DNA from: Benincasa hispida
Taxonomy: Eukaryota > Streptophyta > Magnoliopsida > Cucurbitales > Cucurbitaceae
Assembly (NCBI RefSeq): GCF_009727055.1
Contig: NC_052349.1
Span: forward strand, 91,493,236-91,557,235
DNA length: 64,000 nt
Reading direction: 5' to 3'
The translations under genes were made by a program, and so were the position numbers. The notes below the pieces were generated by a model. The model saw only the letters and a list, made by a program, of their open reading frames with translations. It searched no databases and was not told where the DNA came from. The number at the start of each line of letters is the position of its first letter. Position 1 is the stretch's first letter. Below, in pieces: positions 23,653 to 35,700 of this stretch.

Positions 23653-26600
23653 ATGGCAATGGCTTCCATTTCTCTGGACATTGCTTCCGCCTTTTTGAGC
23701 ATCCCTTCTACTTCTAGGCGCTCTAACCATATTTCTTCCCGGCTTCATTCTGCTTTTCTCCCATCTCGCCCCTTCACCTTCACTCTCGCGTCTTTTCAAT
23801 CAACTCCTCTCCCCGCCATCGGCTTCTCTCTGGCGCCCAAACGAAGTTTAAGAAGATTCTCGGTCTTCGCCTCCACGGCCACACCCACATCGGAGAGCGA
23901 TGAATCCGACGTTTTGACGAAAATTCCGCCCGATGACCGGATTCCGGCTACGATTATTACCGGCTTTTTGGGTTCTGGGAAGGTATAAACTCGCTCTTTC
24001 TCTCTCTCTCTCTTTTACGGGTGTGTGTGTATGTTTCTGTGTGTTGGGCTGTCTTAGTTCTCTATGAACTATGGGAGAAATTAAGTAGAGTTGGGAGTGT
24101 TGTTTTGATGTCTTATGCTATTTGGATTGATATTAAGGGAGTATGTTTCGTTGAAATTACTGTTCAGAGGGTATTGTTCAAATCTTAGGAATAGAGGTTA
24201 CAGGTGAAATAAATTTCACTTGGAATTCCGGAGGTTTCTTTTTATTTCATTTGCATCTTATAAATCCTTGTTTTGGGTTTTTCATTTCCATGAAATTGCC
24301 AGTCCTGCTGTTTGTTTACTCGTCGCCTCTTGAGTTAAACAATATGCGGGGTGGGGAATTCGAACCTGACCCCTTGGTGGAGGTTATGCTAATAGAGTTA
24401 TGGTCATCTGGGCATTTACTTGTTGCCTTCTGAAGAAAAGAAATTGGTTGGAACTGAAATTTTCTGACTTCGGACGAATAAGGGATTGTTTCTTTAAGTT
24501 TCTAACACTGGACAGTGAATTGAGTTCTTTAAACTATAATTTAAATATATTTTTGGTTCTGCTTTCATGTGAATCTTTGCAGACAACATTGCTTAACCAT
24601 ATTCTAACAGCAGAGCATGGGAAGCGAATTGCGGTAATTGAAAATGAGGTACGAGATAGAACTTTATGTGCTTGATCATGTGGCTCCTTATGGATGGATT
24701 ATATATTTAACTCTGTGTCTTGTCTTAAAACTACAGTTTGGAGAAGTAGATATTGATGGTTCTTTGGTTGCTGCAAAAACTACTGGAGCTGAGGACATTG
24801 TTATGTTGAATAACGGATGTCTTTGTTGCACCGTGAGGGGTGATCTTGTACGGATGATATCAGAGCTGGTTAATAAGAAGAAAGGGAAATTTGACCATAT
24901 TGTGATTGAGACTACAGGTATGAAGAGTTTCCCAATCATAAAATGTCTGTCCTATTCATGATGATTTCATGTGACGTTTTATTATATGTTCTACGACATC
25001 ATTGGTAATATGTAGGATTGGCAAATCCATCACCAATCATTCAGACATTTTATGCTGAGGACTCGGTTTTTAACGATGTGAAGTTGGATGGTGTCGTCAC
25101 GTTAGTTGATGCCAAACATGCAACATTCCACTTGGATGAAGTTAAGCCAGAAGGAGTTGTAAATGAGGCTGTAGAACAAATTGCTTATGCTGATCGAATC
25201 ATAGTAAACAAGGTATTCATGATAGGTGACTGATTTAGCCCCTCGAGATATAATGTTCAAACAAGTCAGCTTAACTTGTGAGTAGGTTTTTCTCAAAGCC
25301 AAGCCTGTTTGTAATGCCATAACTTTTTTAACCCCGTGGCATTTCGATTGAAAATCTGCTTGTAATTCTGCTTTTAAGGATTGTGCATTCAAGTAAATGT
25401 CAATGGCCTCCTTACTGATAATGCAATCTAGAAAATTTGGCCGTGGTATTCTTAGGTAGGTGGTGGGCTTCTTAACATGCTATTATGACTCTTGTCCAAA
25501 TTGTACTACAAAAAAAGAAGTAAAATAGCCAACCTTGAAATTTTTACTTGAAATAATCTTTAGTTTTTGCTCCAAGTGCTTGGCTAATTCGTGAACTGTA
25601 TACCACTAGACTGACCTTGTTGGCGAGCCACAAATTGCTGATCTGGTCCAACGAATAAAGGTTAATATCACTCAACACTTTTTCTTATATATTTGATTCG
25701 TTAGCTTTTGAATGTGTAATTTATGTTTATTTTTTCTTCCAAGAATAGAAAATAAACCGCATGGCTCAATTGAAGAGGACAAAGTATGGCCAGGTTGACT
25801 TGGATTATGTTCTCGGGATAGGAGGCTTTGATTTGGAGAGGTAGTCCCATACCATCTAAAATTATTTCCATTGTCATTGAAAGAGAGAACTCCGGATTCT
25901 TTTGTTGTCACTCTTTCTTGAATGCTAACACCTTGTTGGATAAAAATATTCATTTTGATTCACTTTTATATATTTGTCTTATTGCCATTTTTTTTTTCTC
26001 TTCCTGGTGCTTAGCTTTTTGTATATACTTACCATTCCTGCTTGATTTTGTATTGTTAAGTTTTGTTCTCCTCCTCATCCTCATTTCATGTTTTCAGGAT
26101 AGATAGTGCTGTTGATACTGAATCAAGGGAAGACCATGCTCATAGTCACCATGACGATCACAAGCACGAACATGACCATGATCATCATCACCACAATCAT
26201 GAACATGACCACAAGCACGGTAAAATTATGTGCTCATATAATCATGTTACATCCATTGTGCGTCACTTGAGTGCTACATTTTATACCCAGTCATGCCACT
26301 CTTCAATGAAATTGCTTGGAGATTCCGATCATACATGGATTACATCCTCGTGGTTCTTGTTTTACCAATTCAAGTACATTTTATGGCAAAAATTGGCAAA
26401 AATTTACAAAGAATTCATGTATTTTGTTCTCATTTATAACGACGTCCCTATGTAGTGAATGAAACTACTTTAAAAACACATTGCTCAAAGTGCAATGCTT
26501 GAATAGATTGTTTCAGCGTCTTGATCATGGAATTGGGGTTGTACTAAGTTATCGGTTTTTTTTTCATCTAACATCAATTTTCAACTGTTTAATGCAGACC

Positions 26601-27339
26601 ACCATTCGCACGATCACACGCACGACCCTGGCGTTTCTTCTGTCAGTATTGTCTGTGAAGGAATCTTGGATCTTGAGAAGGTTGGTGTGGAGATGAGTTT
26701 TATTGTCATCAAAATGAACTCTAATATTCTTCATTGGACTACTAATTTATCATGCCTTCCCATATTAAGAATGCCTCATGAGTATTTTCTTTAACCATTG
26801 TTTCTTCGTCATGGCTATATGTGCTGGTTTGACTCAACCGAAAGATTTTCACCTCTTTGTTGGTATCGTTCAGGCAAACATGTGGCTCGGTACGCTATTG
26901 TTAGACCGCAGTGATGACATATACCGGATGAAAGGTCTCCTATCAGTTCAGGGTATGGATGAGCGATTCGTCTTTCAGGTGAGTGAAAGAAAAATCAATG
27001 AAACTAATGACTAATGATGTTTTTCTGTTCAGTGATTGTGAACAAACCAATACTTCACTAAACCACTAAATAGAACCTACAACTTTAGGTTTTTAGTACT
27101 TGGTATCAAATTTTTGAAGATTTATTGTATTAATTCCCCTTCTCTTCATCTATAAGTCGAAATGTTTTCGAGTTCAGTAATGTGTTTTATGGGTGTGACA
27201 GGGTGTTCATGATATATTCCAAGGTTCGCCCGATCGATTATGGGGTCCAGATGAGCCGAGAATCAACAAGATTGTATTTATAGGAAAAAACTTGGATGCA
27301 GAAGAGTTAGAGAATGGCTTCAAAGCTTGTTTATTGTGA
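23653..27339 (+). CDS. CobW/COG0523-family GTPase, plastid-type, 10 exons, 454 aa
   Basis: Exons: 23653-23982, 24583-24648, 24737-24917, 25016-25212, 25610-25660, 25749-25840, 26098-26219, 26598-26680, 26874-26978, 27202-27339. All introns are GT-AG and the phases agree. The family are G3E P-loop GTPases that act as metal (often zinc) chaperones; Arabidopsis homologues include plastid PTAC17. A Ser/Arg-rich N-terminus of about 80 residues fits a chloroplast transit peptide. Walker A GFLGSGKTT (104-112) is split by intron 1. The metal-binding GCLCC motif is at 159-163, the ETTG motif at 190-193, and NKTD (257-260) is split by intron 4. A His-rich stretch (about 318-356) precedes the CobW C-terminal domain. 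The first ATG in frame is 23653; the upstream codon at 23602 is TTG. Length matches the plant homologues. Which paralogue it is cannot be decided here. Confidence 0.95.
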
Positions 27340-28481
27340 TAACCTTCTATCTGGCAACATTACATGATTTTGGAAAAATATTGCAGGTGAAACATTAATA
27401 AGAGAGTTTTCTTTTTTGATTTTTGATTTTTGTTTATTTTCCTCCACATCACTAGTCTTATTTTATAATGAAATCTACGGCTGAAGTTGATCCAGTTCAT
27501 TCAATCTCTTTTAATTTAAATTTCTAAATTTCGATACTTGGGTTTATTTAAGCATAACTTCATTAAAATATTGATTTTTTTTAAGGTATTGTAATTAAAG
27601 TGTGGGGTGGGAATCGAATCTCAGACCTCAAGGTCGATAGTACGAGCACTATGTCGGTTGAACTATCTTCTTGTTGGCAATATTAACTTTTTTATAAGGC
27701 TTGGATTGTGAAAATTTAAACTTGGACTAAATTGAGTATATGTTAATCACTAATGAGTTATGTTGGTAGAAAAAATAATCAAGGTATGACCTTTTTTTTT
27801 AAAATCAAAAAGTTAATGCATGTTTGATACTTTCGTTTTCGTTTGCTTCAAGTCATTTTAAAAAAAATCAAAAATCAAATATAATCAAAATGACCTTTAT
27901 TTCGGAAAGAAAGTCACTTTTTTCTTTCTCTATATCGATCTTTAGCAACCACCTTTGACGATCAATTGGGCATCCAACTCTAACGAACCCCTTCCGACAA
28001 CCAACTTCAACCAACGACCACTTCTAATAGCTAGCTCTATCGACCAATTTTGAAGGACTATTTTTAAATAAAAATTTAAAATTATTAGTTTGTAAGGTTC
28101 ATAATCATCTTTAATTTTTTCATAAAAAATAGTCAAGTCAATAGGAATACTTTGAGTATATAACAAATCAAACAAAATTTAAAGATTTTTTTTTAACAAG
28201 TATAACCAAACACAAATATTTTTATTTTAAACACTTTATAAAAAGTATATAAATGCAAACAACTTTTGAAAAACGTTTTTTCCTTACTCAATCCAAACAA
28301 GTTTTTGATAAATAGATACAAGTATAAATAGAAACCAATGCCAAAATGGATAAAATATTGTCGATATAAACTACATTTTGCTATTAAAACAAAAAGGAAA
28401 ATCTACAACATTTGTAATCAAACTTGAAAAAAAAAAATTTAAAAAAAAATTGGGACGAGATGAAAATGGAAGCAGAAAGTT
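27340..28481. other. Intergenic region between convergent genes
   Basis: 3' flanks of the CobW gene (+) and the TTM3-like gene (-). AT-rich with several A/T runs. No reading frame, RNA gene or repeat family recognised. Confidence 0.6.
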
Positions 28482-29222
28482 TCAGAAGAATGGCGGCAAC
28501 TTCGTAGATCGGAAAATGGCGAATTTGGAAGTTTGAGAATATGAATAACGAATCCCATTCTCCTTCAAAAACCCTTCCAACAAATCTCTATCTCTTTCCG
28601 GTTCTTCACTCTCGCATTCCATCTCATAATTCCGTCCGAAATCGAAAATAGTTTCATCCAATTCCAATTTTAATCCTCTCCATTCATACACTCTTCTCAC
28701 GTTCCTGAATCCCCCCAAGCACACGAACCCATCAATCCCATACTCTTCTCTCACTCTCTCCACAATCTTCGACGATTCCATTACCAGCATCCGATTCGGC
28801 TCCTCAACGCAGGCGCGGCCGATCGACGGCTCCAGCGTCTCTTCCTCCTCCTCGATGCGGCTGATTCCGTCGGAGATTGTAGGTTTCGCTTTGAGAGAGA
28901 GGACGCAGTGGGAGTCGTCGTCGTAGAATCGGATCCGGAGGACGGCGAGGTTGGAGGAGAGCTCGGCGTTGGCGCCGTCGAAGAAGATGTTGTGTTGATT
29001 ATGAGTTTTGATGTGGTGAGAGGAGAGGAGGTGGGAGAGTTTGTGGTGAGAGGAAGAGTCCGGGAGGCGGAGCTTGATTTCGACCTCCACTGGCGGTGGT
29101 TGGTTTGGGTTGGAGAAGAGTTTTGTGGGGCGGAGTGAAAGAGAGGGGAAGAGGAGGAATGGGCTGCGATTGCGGCGGAGATGGAAGGAGTGGCCGGAAT
29201 TTGGAATCCATTGGAGACTCAT
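28482..29222 (-). CDS. TTM3: CYTH-domain triphosphate tunnel metalloenzyme (TTM3-like), 246 aa, single exon
   Basis: Triphosphate tunnel metalloenzymes hydrolyse tripolyphosphate using a divalent metal inside an eight-stranded beta tunnel; plant TTM3 prefers inorganic tripolyphosphate. The signature ExExK is at residues 46-50 (VEVEIKLRL). It is followed by VLRIRF, VLSLKAKP, SRIEEEEE, EEYGIDGFVCLGGFRNVRRV, YEWRGLKLELDET and the acidic YEMECESEEPE, in the order typical of the family. The ATG at 29222 is chosen; an in-frame TTG seven codons upstream is not a plant start. Compared with Arabidopsis TTM3, which begins almost at ExExK, there is an extra Ser/Pro/Arg-rich N-terminus of about 44 residues that might be a targeting peptide. 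No internal Met near ExExK offers a shorter start. It faces the CobW gene tail to tail. Confidence 0.93.
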   Translation of the reverse strand: MSLQWIPNSGHSFHLRRNRSPFLLFPSLSLRPTKLFSNPNQPPPVEVEIKLRLPDSSSHHKLSHLLSSHHIKTHNQHNIFFDGANAELSSNLAVLRIRFYDDDSHCVLSLKAKPTISDGISRIEEEEETLEPSIGRACVEEPNRMLVMESSKIVERVREEYGIDGFVCLGGFRNVRRVYEWRGLKLELDETIFDFGRNYEMECESEEPERDRDLLEGFLKENGIRYSYSQTSKFAIFRSTKLPPFF

Positions 29223-31148
29223 CGTTGGGGTTTTGGGACACAAAATAACGTGGGATTAGCCTTTCAATTTCAGCCACTAACGAGTTGAGATCATATCATT
29301 TTCTCCAAACATTTTTTACACACTTTTTGGTGCGGATATGTTAAAATCTTTTTTGTAAATCATCTTTTCATTTTTCAAAAACACACTTTTTTACTCCACC
29401 AGTTTTCTAAAACGGGGTCATGTTTACCAATTCATAATGAAAATTATTATAATCTTAATAAAAATTTATTGATGGATCATTATATGGACCTAAATTCTAA
29501 ACATAATTGAATTATTTTTAATCATGTTTACTTAAAATTACAAAGATGATAGTAAATTTGACAAATTCATATTTTTCATATTATTATAGTAATAATATCT
29601 ATAATAATAACAATAATAGCAAAGATAGTAGATCTAATTTTCAACTACAATTATATTGAACATTCTCTGTTCCTCAATCAGATTTTGATTACAAATTTGG
29701 AGGCAGACCCCACAATTCTTTACAATTACGGAAGATAAGTAAAAAGACAACAAACTTAATCAACTAAGATCCACTTTTTAAATTACCATTGATAGACTAT
29801 ATTTCATCTTGGCAAAATGTGACCTAAGTGTATTCTATTTTTAAGTTTTCAAAATGTATCTTTTTAGTTCTAAGTATTTAAGAATAGGTTTAAATAGTAT
29901 TTGAAATATTCTTTTTATATAATTTTAAATAGTTACATGATCTTTTAAATTAGACAAATAAGTTTTTAAAATAATATTAGAGAGGAGAGTTTTTTTTTCT
30001 AAATTTAAAATAATAAAAGAATTTTTTAGAAATTGAAAATAAGTATTTAATGAACAAAATTTTACCTCAATTTGGTCAATAATTATTTTAAATTAATTAG
30101 TAAGCATTAATACTATACTATATGTGAGTATTTAGTAAAAAGTCGAGTTTAAAAGCATAAATCTTAAAATCTAGAGATCAAATTAAAACAGAACTCAAAA
30201 TTCAAACCTCAAAGATAAAATTATAATATTTTAAAACTTAAAGAACTAAATTGAAATCGAACTAGTAATATTTTGAAATCCAAAGATCTGATAGCTATGG
30301 GATTAACTATCAGTGGTGGCCAACATAAATATAACTTACTAATTAAACATACATCCTCAACCAAAATATCAGGTGTTCAAATTAGATTTATTGTGTTGAT
30401 TGTTGAATACTGAAAATCAAGTCTCCAATTTTACATGTATCTAAGAAAAAAGAGAGATCATTTTTCTTTCATAAGATGCAAAGATTTGGCAGAATCTGTC
30501 AATGCCAGCAAATTTGCTTTGAAATGTTTGAAGACTAGAGATATATTTGTTTGGTGGTGAAAGATTTCTGATAGGCCAACACCACTTCTCCATTCCTGTT
30601 TTCTCCACCAAATCCACAACCATATAAACTCAGTAATAGAGAGAGGGCTCTATGTAATGCCACAAAATAATCATTACAATGATGCTATGGAAAATCATGA
30701 AGGTAGAAGAATTATGGAACTAAAGTCATCAACAAGCATAAGGCTTGTAAGTAGGTTTGAAAGTATTAAGAACATTTTTGTCATATTCAAAATTACTTTA
30801 AAACATGTTATTAATCATTCAAAACCAATTCTAGTGGTATAAAAATAACATTTTTTTAGTACAACAATTGTGAAGATGAAAGGTCGAACCTCCGACTTCA
30901 AGAGAGGGAGTGCATGTCAATTTCCGTTAAGCTAAGCTCATTCTACTGGTATAAAAATAACATTTAAAAGTACAAAATTAAACATTAAATTGATTGATTA
31001 AAGACGTTTTGGAATGGTTTTGAAAATAAAATATGAATTTTAATAATTTTAAAATCACTACCAAACGTGCCTAAAATGTTACTTCTCAACTTCTTCGATT
31101 AAAAAGTTCAGAAATTCAAAGTATATGACAAGACTCAGATCATTTTAC
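29223..31148. other. Intergenic, AT-rich; possible 3' exons of the next gene
   Basis: No confident gene. The part nearest 29.3 kb is the 5' flank of the TTM3-like gene. A minus-strand open stretch at 30441-30623 might be part of a 3' exon of the coiled-coil gene at 31149-31511, but I see no convincing acceptor or homology. Confidence 0.4.
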
Positions 31149-31511
31149 CTTAGGAAGATGGAGTGTCTCATCATGATCTTCAAGAGAAGCCATCAAAGCA
31201 GCAGCTACCTCATTACAGAATGTATGGCTTCTGTTTATGTTCTGAAATTGCTGGTTTATCTCATACACAAGATTTCTGCTTTCCTCCAAATTGTTAAACA
31301 AAGCTTTCTTCATAGCTCTTGTATCTTCTTCAAGAATGCTCAGTCTTCTACTGATATTTTCAACTTCACAAGCTCTCACTCTCGAAGTGGGACCGACTTT
31401 CGACGAGTTTTTTGCAGCCCCATTTCGATCAAATGCTATTAAAACCAACTCATGATTTGAACCATCTGCTTCAGTTCCATGCCCATGAGAGCGTTTTTGG
31501 TGTTCTTCCAT
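31149..31511 (-). CDS. Hypothetical coiled-coil protein, first coding exon (partial)
   Basis: The open frame starts at ATG 31511 and reads a polar, His/Ser-rich head, then a heptad-rich stretch (VENISRRLSILEEDTRAMKK and onward through LEESRNLVYEINQQFQNI) that predicts a short coiled coil. It stays open through LHLPK, where AAG|GTAAAA at 31149-31148 is a plausible splice donor; read through, it would stop three codons later. That suggests a 121-codon first exon with the rest further down the minus strand, which I could not find securely. Upstream of the ATG, CTAAAGCAG may be an acceptor joining a 5' UTR exon. I do not recognise the family and assign no function. Confidence 0.55.
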
Positions 31512-32701
31512 TGTAGCTGCTTTAGAAAACAGTCAGCTTCATCAACTTCTGAGGCCAGTTTGCAAGTTCTCTCGGTCGTTGCGTGAAGTTTTTGAAACAC
31601 AAGAAGAGTTTTTTTTAGTTGGAATGTAAAATTTCTCTAGCTTTTGGGCTTCGAAGAGAGAGAGAAGAAGGGAGAGGAATTTATATTTGGGAATCAGTGC
31701 CATATGGAGAATGTGAAGAGGATGATAATAAAGTTTAGCTTCAATAGCATTGGAAAAATAAAACACGATGAAAAGCTTTAGCCTTTTCATGTTCTCAACA
31801 AAAAAAAAAAAAAAGGAAGAGAAATTTTGGTAGGGAAAAAAATAAGAAAGAAAGAAAAAGATGAATAGGTTGGGTAAAAGACATGATTGTGACATGTGAA
31901 TGAGTGTTGCAATGGCAAGTAACCAAGCTTCGAAGGTACAGGAAATGAACTCAACAGAACATACCAAAATTTTCTTTTCTAGAGAGATTTGCTGCACATT
32001 TCTCAAGATGAAGTTTTAAGAGTAAACCTGTTATCAGAGGATGAAGTTTGTAAGTCGGTGGATACGACGAGTCTCTAATGGGTGGCTTTTGGATTGTTGT
32101 GTCAATCTCATGTGGCAAGTTTTGGCTCCATTTCTACACAAGCCAAGTCTTGTAAAATCCTGCAGCATTTCCAAACCGTCAACCTTATCTTCACCTTGCA
32201 AGACAACAATGAAGTGAAAGGGTTATGTTAAATAAGATGGTCTTGGATGTATTGTCTGAATTACCCAGAACCAATTCAGATGATCCCCATACATACATTT
32301 AAAACAATTTAAATGGCTAATCAGAATTCCTCAATTTCTTATGATATATTTCTCCTATAAATATTATCATGTCTCAATCGTTTCATTTTTTGAGTTCAGC
32401 AGTAGTTAGAGACGGTAGTTGATGCAAATTTGATGATAAATAATTCGTTTCAGAGAGATTTTCATTAGGATGGTTCGTAATCTTTGAAATAAAAATCTGT
32501 CTACAAAAGGATGAGCCACAGGCTTGAATTGAGCAAGTAATTGCATAAATGAACATGTTTGAACAATTGAAGTTCATCAACGCTGAACTTGCTTGAGAAA
32601 GACATGATACATGACACTTCAGCTAGTAATTTATTGTTTCGTTTCTCCTTGTCGGGAAAGGGAAATAGGGAGTGGACAAAAGAATAGTTGAAGTAGTCAT
32701 C
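31512..32701. other. No gene recognised
   Basis: Probable 5' region of the coiled-coil ORF (minus strand) and 3' flank of the calcineurin-B-like gene. It contains A/T-rich low-complexity runs (31801-31815). Minus-strand open frames at 31542-32006 are composed of F/L/S-rich low-complexity sequence and look fortuitous. Confidence 0.5.
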
Positions 32702-35700
32702 TTAATCGACAGGAACCTCAACCTCCATTTTCAGGTCAGAATTGCCAAGAATCTGCAAAAGAACAAAAATAAATATTACAAATATATTGCAGGATAGGGA
32801 ATATATGAATAAAGAAAATTATGAATGAATCACTGCAAGTTCAAATGACAAGTCAGTACAATAATAGTTTGCACGGGATCACAAAAGTGAACTAGATGGC
32901 TTATAGGAAAATACATGGAAAAGTTGGCATAGTGCAAGACACCAAGTGATATGAACAATAAAGTAGTTCTGAAGTGTGGAAAATAAGCAACTCATCCATG
33001 ATTAGGTAGAACGTTTTCATTCAGATGCTGAAGAATCAGTAAGTTTTAAGTCTGAAATGATTTTATTGAAATAGAAGAAAAGAAGACGACACAAGGAGTT
33101 TACGTGGAAAACCCTAATTCAGGAAAGAAAAACCACGATAGAAAAGGACTTTATTATTTAATGTCATCCGTACAATAGACCCAACCTAAGGTGAAACCCT
33201 AATTTAGCAAATATAGTATAAATTACAAAAATGCCCTTAGGGCTAATTCAACGTATTCCAACACTCCCCCTCAAGTTGGGGCGTAGATATCGACAAGACC
33301 CAACTTGCTAATACAAGCTTCAAACATCTGTCTCAATAACCCTTTCGTAAAAACATCTGCAATCTATTGGACTGAAGGTACATAGGGAATACAAATAGCT
33401 CCGCAGTCTAACTTTTCTTTAATAAAGTGCCTGTCAATTTCCACATGTTTGGTTCTATCATGTTGCACGGGATTATTCGCAATACTGATGGCAGCCTTAT
33501 TATCACAATACAGCTTCATGGGCCCCAGACTACTCTCGTGAAGATCAGATAAAACTTTCTGCAACGAGATTTCTTCACACACTCCCAGATTCATATCTCT
33601 ATACTCTGCCTCAGCACTACTTCTGGCCACTACACCCTGTTTTTTACTCCGCCAAGTTATCAAATTTACCCATACAAAGGTACAGTACCCTAAGGTTGAC
33701 CTTCTATCAGTTACAGATCCGGCCCAATCTGAGTCAGTATATGCCTCGATGCTCCGTGTATCATGTTTCCTAAACACCAAGCCCTTCCCAGTGGTGGACT
33801 TCAGGTATCTCAAAATTCGAGTCACAGCTTCCATGTGCTCCTCATATGGACTCTGCATAAACTGACTTACTACACTCACAGCATAGGAGAAGTCGGGCCT
33901 AGTATGAGACAAGTAAATCAGTTTTCCTACTAAGCGTTGATACCTCTCCTTATTCACAGGAACTCCTTCTGAAATGCTTTTCAGTTTGCTATTGACCTCA
34001 ATAGGAGTGTCAATAGGTTTACATCCAGTCATTCCTGTTTCCTTTAACAAGTCCAAAGTGTACTTCCGCTGAGATACAGATATTCCTGCTTTTGATCTTG
34101 CCACTTCCATCCCTAGAAAATATCTCAAACTACCAAGATCCTTGATTTCAAATTCACCTGCCATCCTTTGTTTTAGCTTAGCAATTTCTGTCGTGTCATC
34201 CCCTGATAGGATGATGTCATCAACATACACTACCAACACAGCAATCTTTCCTAAGGGTGATTTTTTGGTAAACAAGGTATGATCAAAATGCCCCTGAATA
34301 AACCCTTGGGACTTAACAAACACGGTGAACCTGTCAAACCATACCCTAAGGGACTGCTTCAACCCATATAAAGACTTCCTGAGTTTGCAAACATGATTCC
34401 CAAAGTTAGCTTCGAAACCTGGAGGTGGACATATAAACTTCCTCTTCTAACTCACCATTTAGGAAGGTGTTCTTTACATCTAGTTGATGTAGGGGCCAAT
34501 CTTTATTTACGGCGACTGACAGAAGAACACGAATCGTGTTTAACTTAGCCACTGGGGAAAAAGTTTCTGAATAATCAATCTCATACGTCTGAGTGACCCC
34601 TTTAGCAACTAACCTGGCTTTATACCTCTCGAGTGTTCCGTCAGACTTATACTTCACTGTGAACACCCACTTGCAACCAAATGTTTTGTGACCTCTAGGG
34701 AGAGCTGCTAACTCCCAAGTCTTATTTGTCTCGAGAGCTCTCATTTCCTCCATTATTGCTACTTTCCACTCGGGAACTTCCATGGCCGCATGTACACTGG
34801 TAGGTATTGCTAGAGCATCCAGCTGAGTAGTAAAAGCCTTAAAACCAGGAGATAAGTTACTATAGGTCAGAAAACTATGCAAAGGGTATTTTGTACATGA
34901 CCTGGTTCCCTTTCTCAGAGCAATTGGCATATCCAGAGTGGTATCATAGTTGTCAGTTTTCATCTGTCCCTCTTCAGTATCAGACTTTTGAGACAATTCT
35001 GCATCTTCTTGAGGATCTTTCAACACCTCATTACCTCCTGAAGTTTCAACCTTCTCTAAGCTCATTTCATCATTTTCTATGTTCCCAGACTTCTCTTCAA
35101 GACTCTTCTCTAAAACAACGGAATCTTGAACCTAAGCTAGTTCCGACGCTTGGACACTTTCCGATGGAACACCAGAGGTTTCCTGAATTTCCTTTCTGAG
35201 ATTCTTCCTATAGTATGTTATCCAGGGCACTTGTCTAGTAAGAAGAACCGACACGGGAACAACAGGAGCAGAGTTAGGTTTAAGACTAGGTAGACTGGGA
35301 ACAACAGGAGCAGAGTTAGGTTCAAAACTAGGTAGACTAGGTCCAGGAACATTGGGGCTAGGCTCAGGTTCAGGAATATTAGGACTAGGCTCAAGATTAA
35401 GGCTAATGGGTATGGAGTACGTGGAACTGTTAGTCTCTTCATTCGTGGTCTCCCCCTGAAGATGACTAACGGGAAAGAACGGTTTATCTTCAAGGAACGT
35501 GACATCCATAGTGACAAAATATTTTCTGGAAGATGGATGAAAGCATTTATAACCTCGCTGATGAAGGGGATACCCGACAAACACACATTTTTTAGCTCGT
35601 GGAGCAAACTTAGTCCGGTGTGGACCATGAGTATGAACAAAGGTTGTACATCCAAACACACGAAGAGGAACATCAGGAATAAGACGAGTAGACTGATAGG

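Noticed and set aside
23362..23799. 145-codon minus-strand frame with an E-rich run
   Set aside because: It is the complement of the CobW exon 1 and its CTT repeat; the plus strand has the supported gene.
28999..29277. 92-codon minus-strand frame overlapping the TTM3-like start
   Set aside because: Different frame from the CYTH protein, starts at a non-ATG codon, Pro/Ser low complexity, no CDC26-like motif.
31542..32006. 154-codon minus-strand frame
   Set aside because: Phe/Leu/Ser-rich translation of A/T low-complexity sequence without recognisable domain or splice context.
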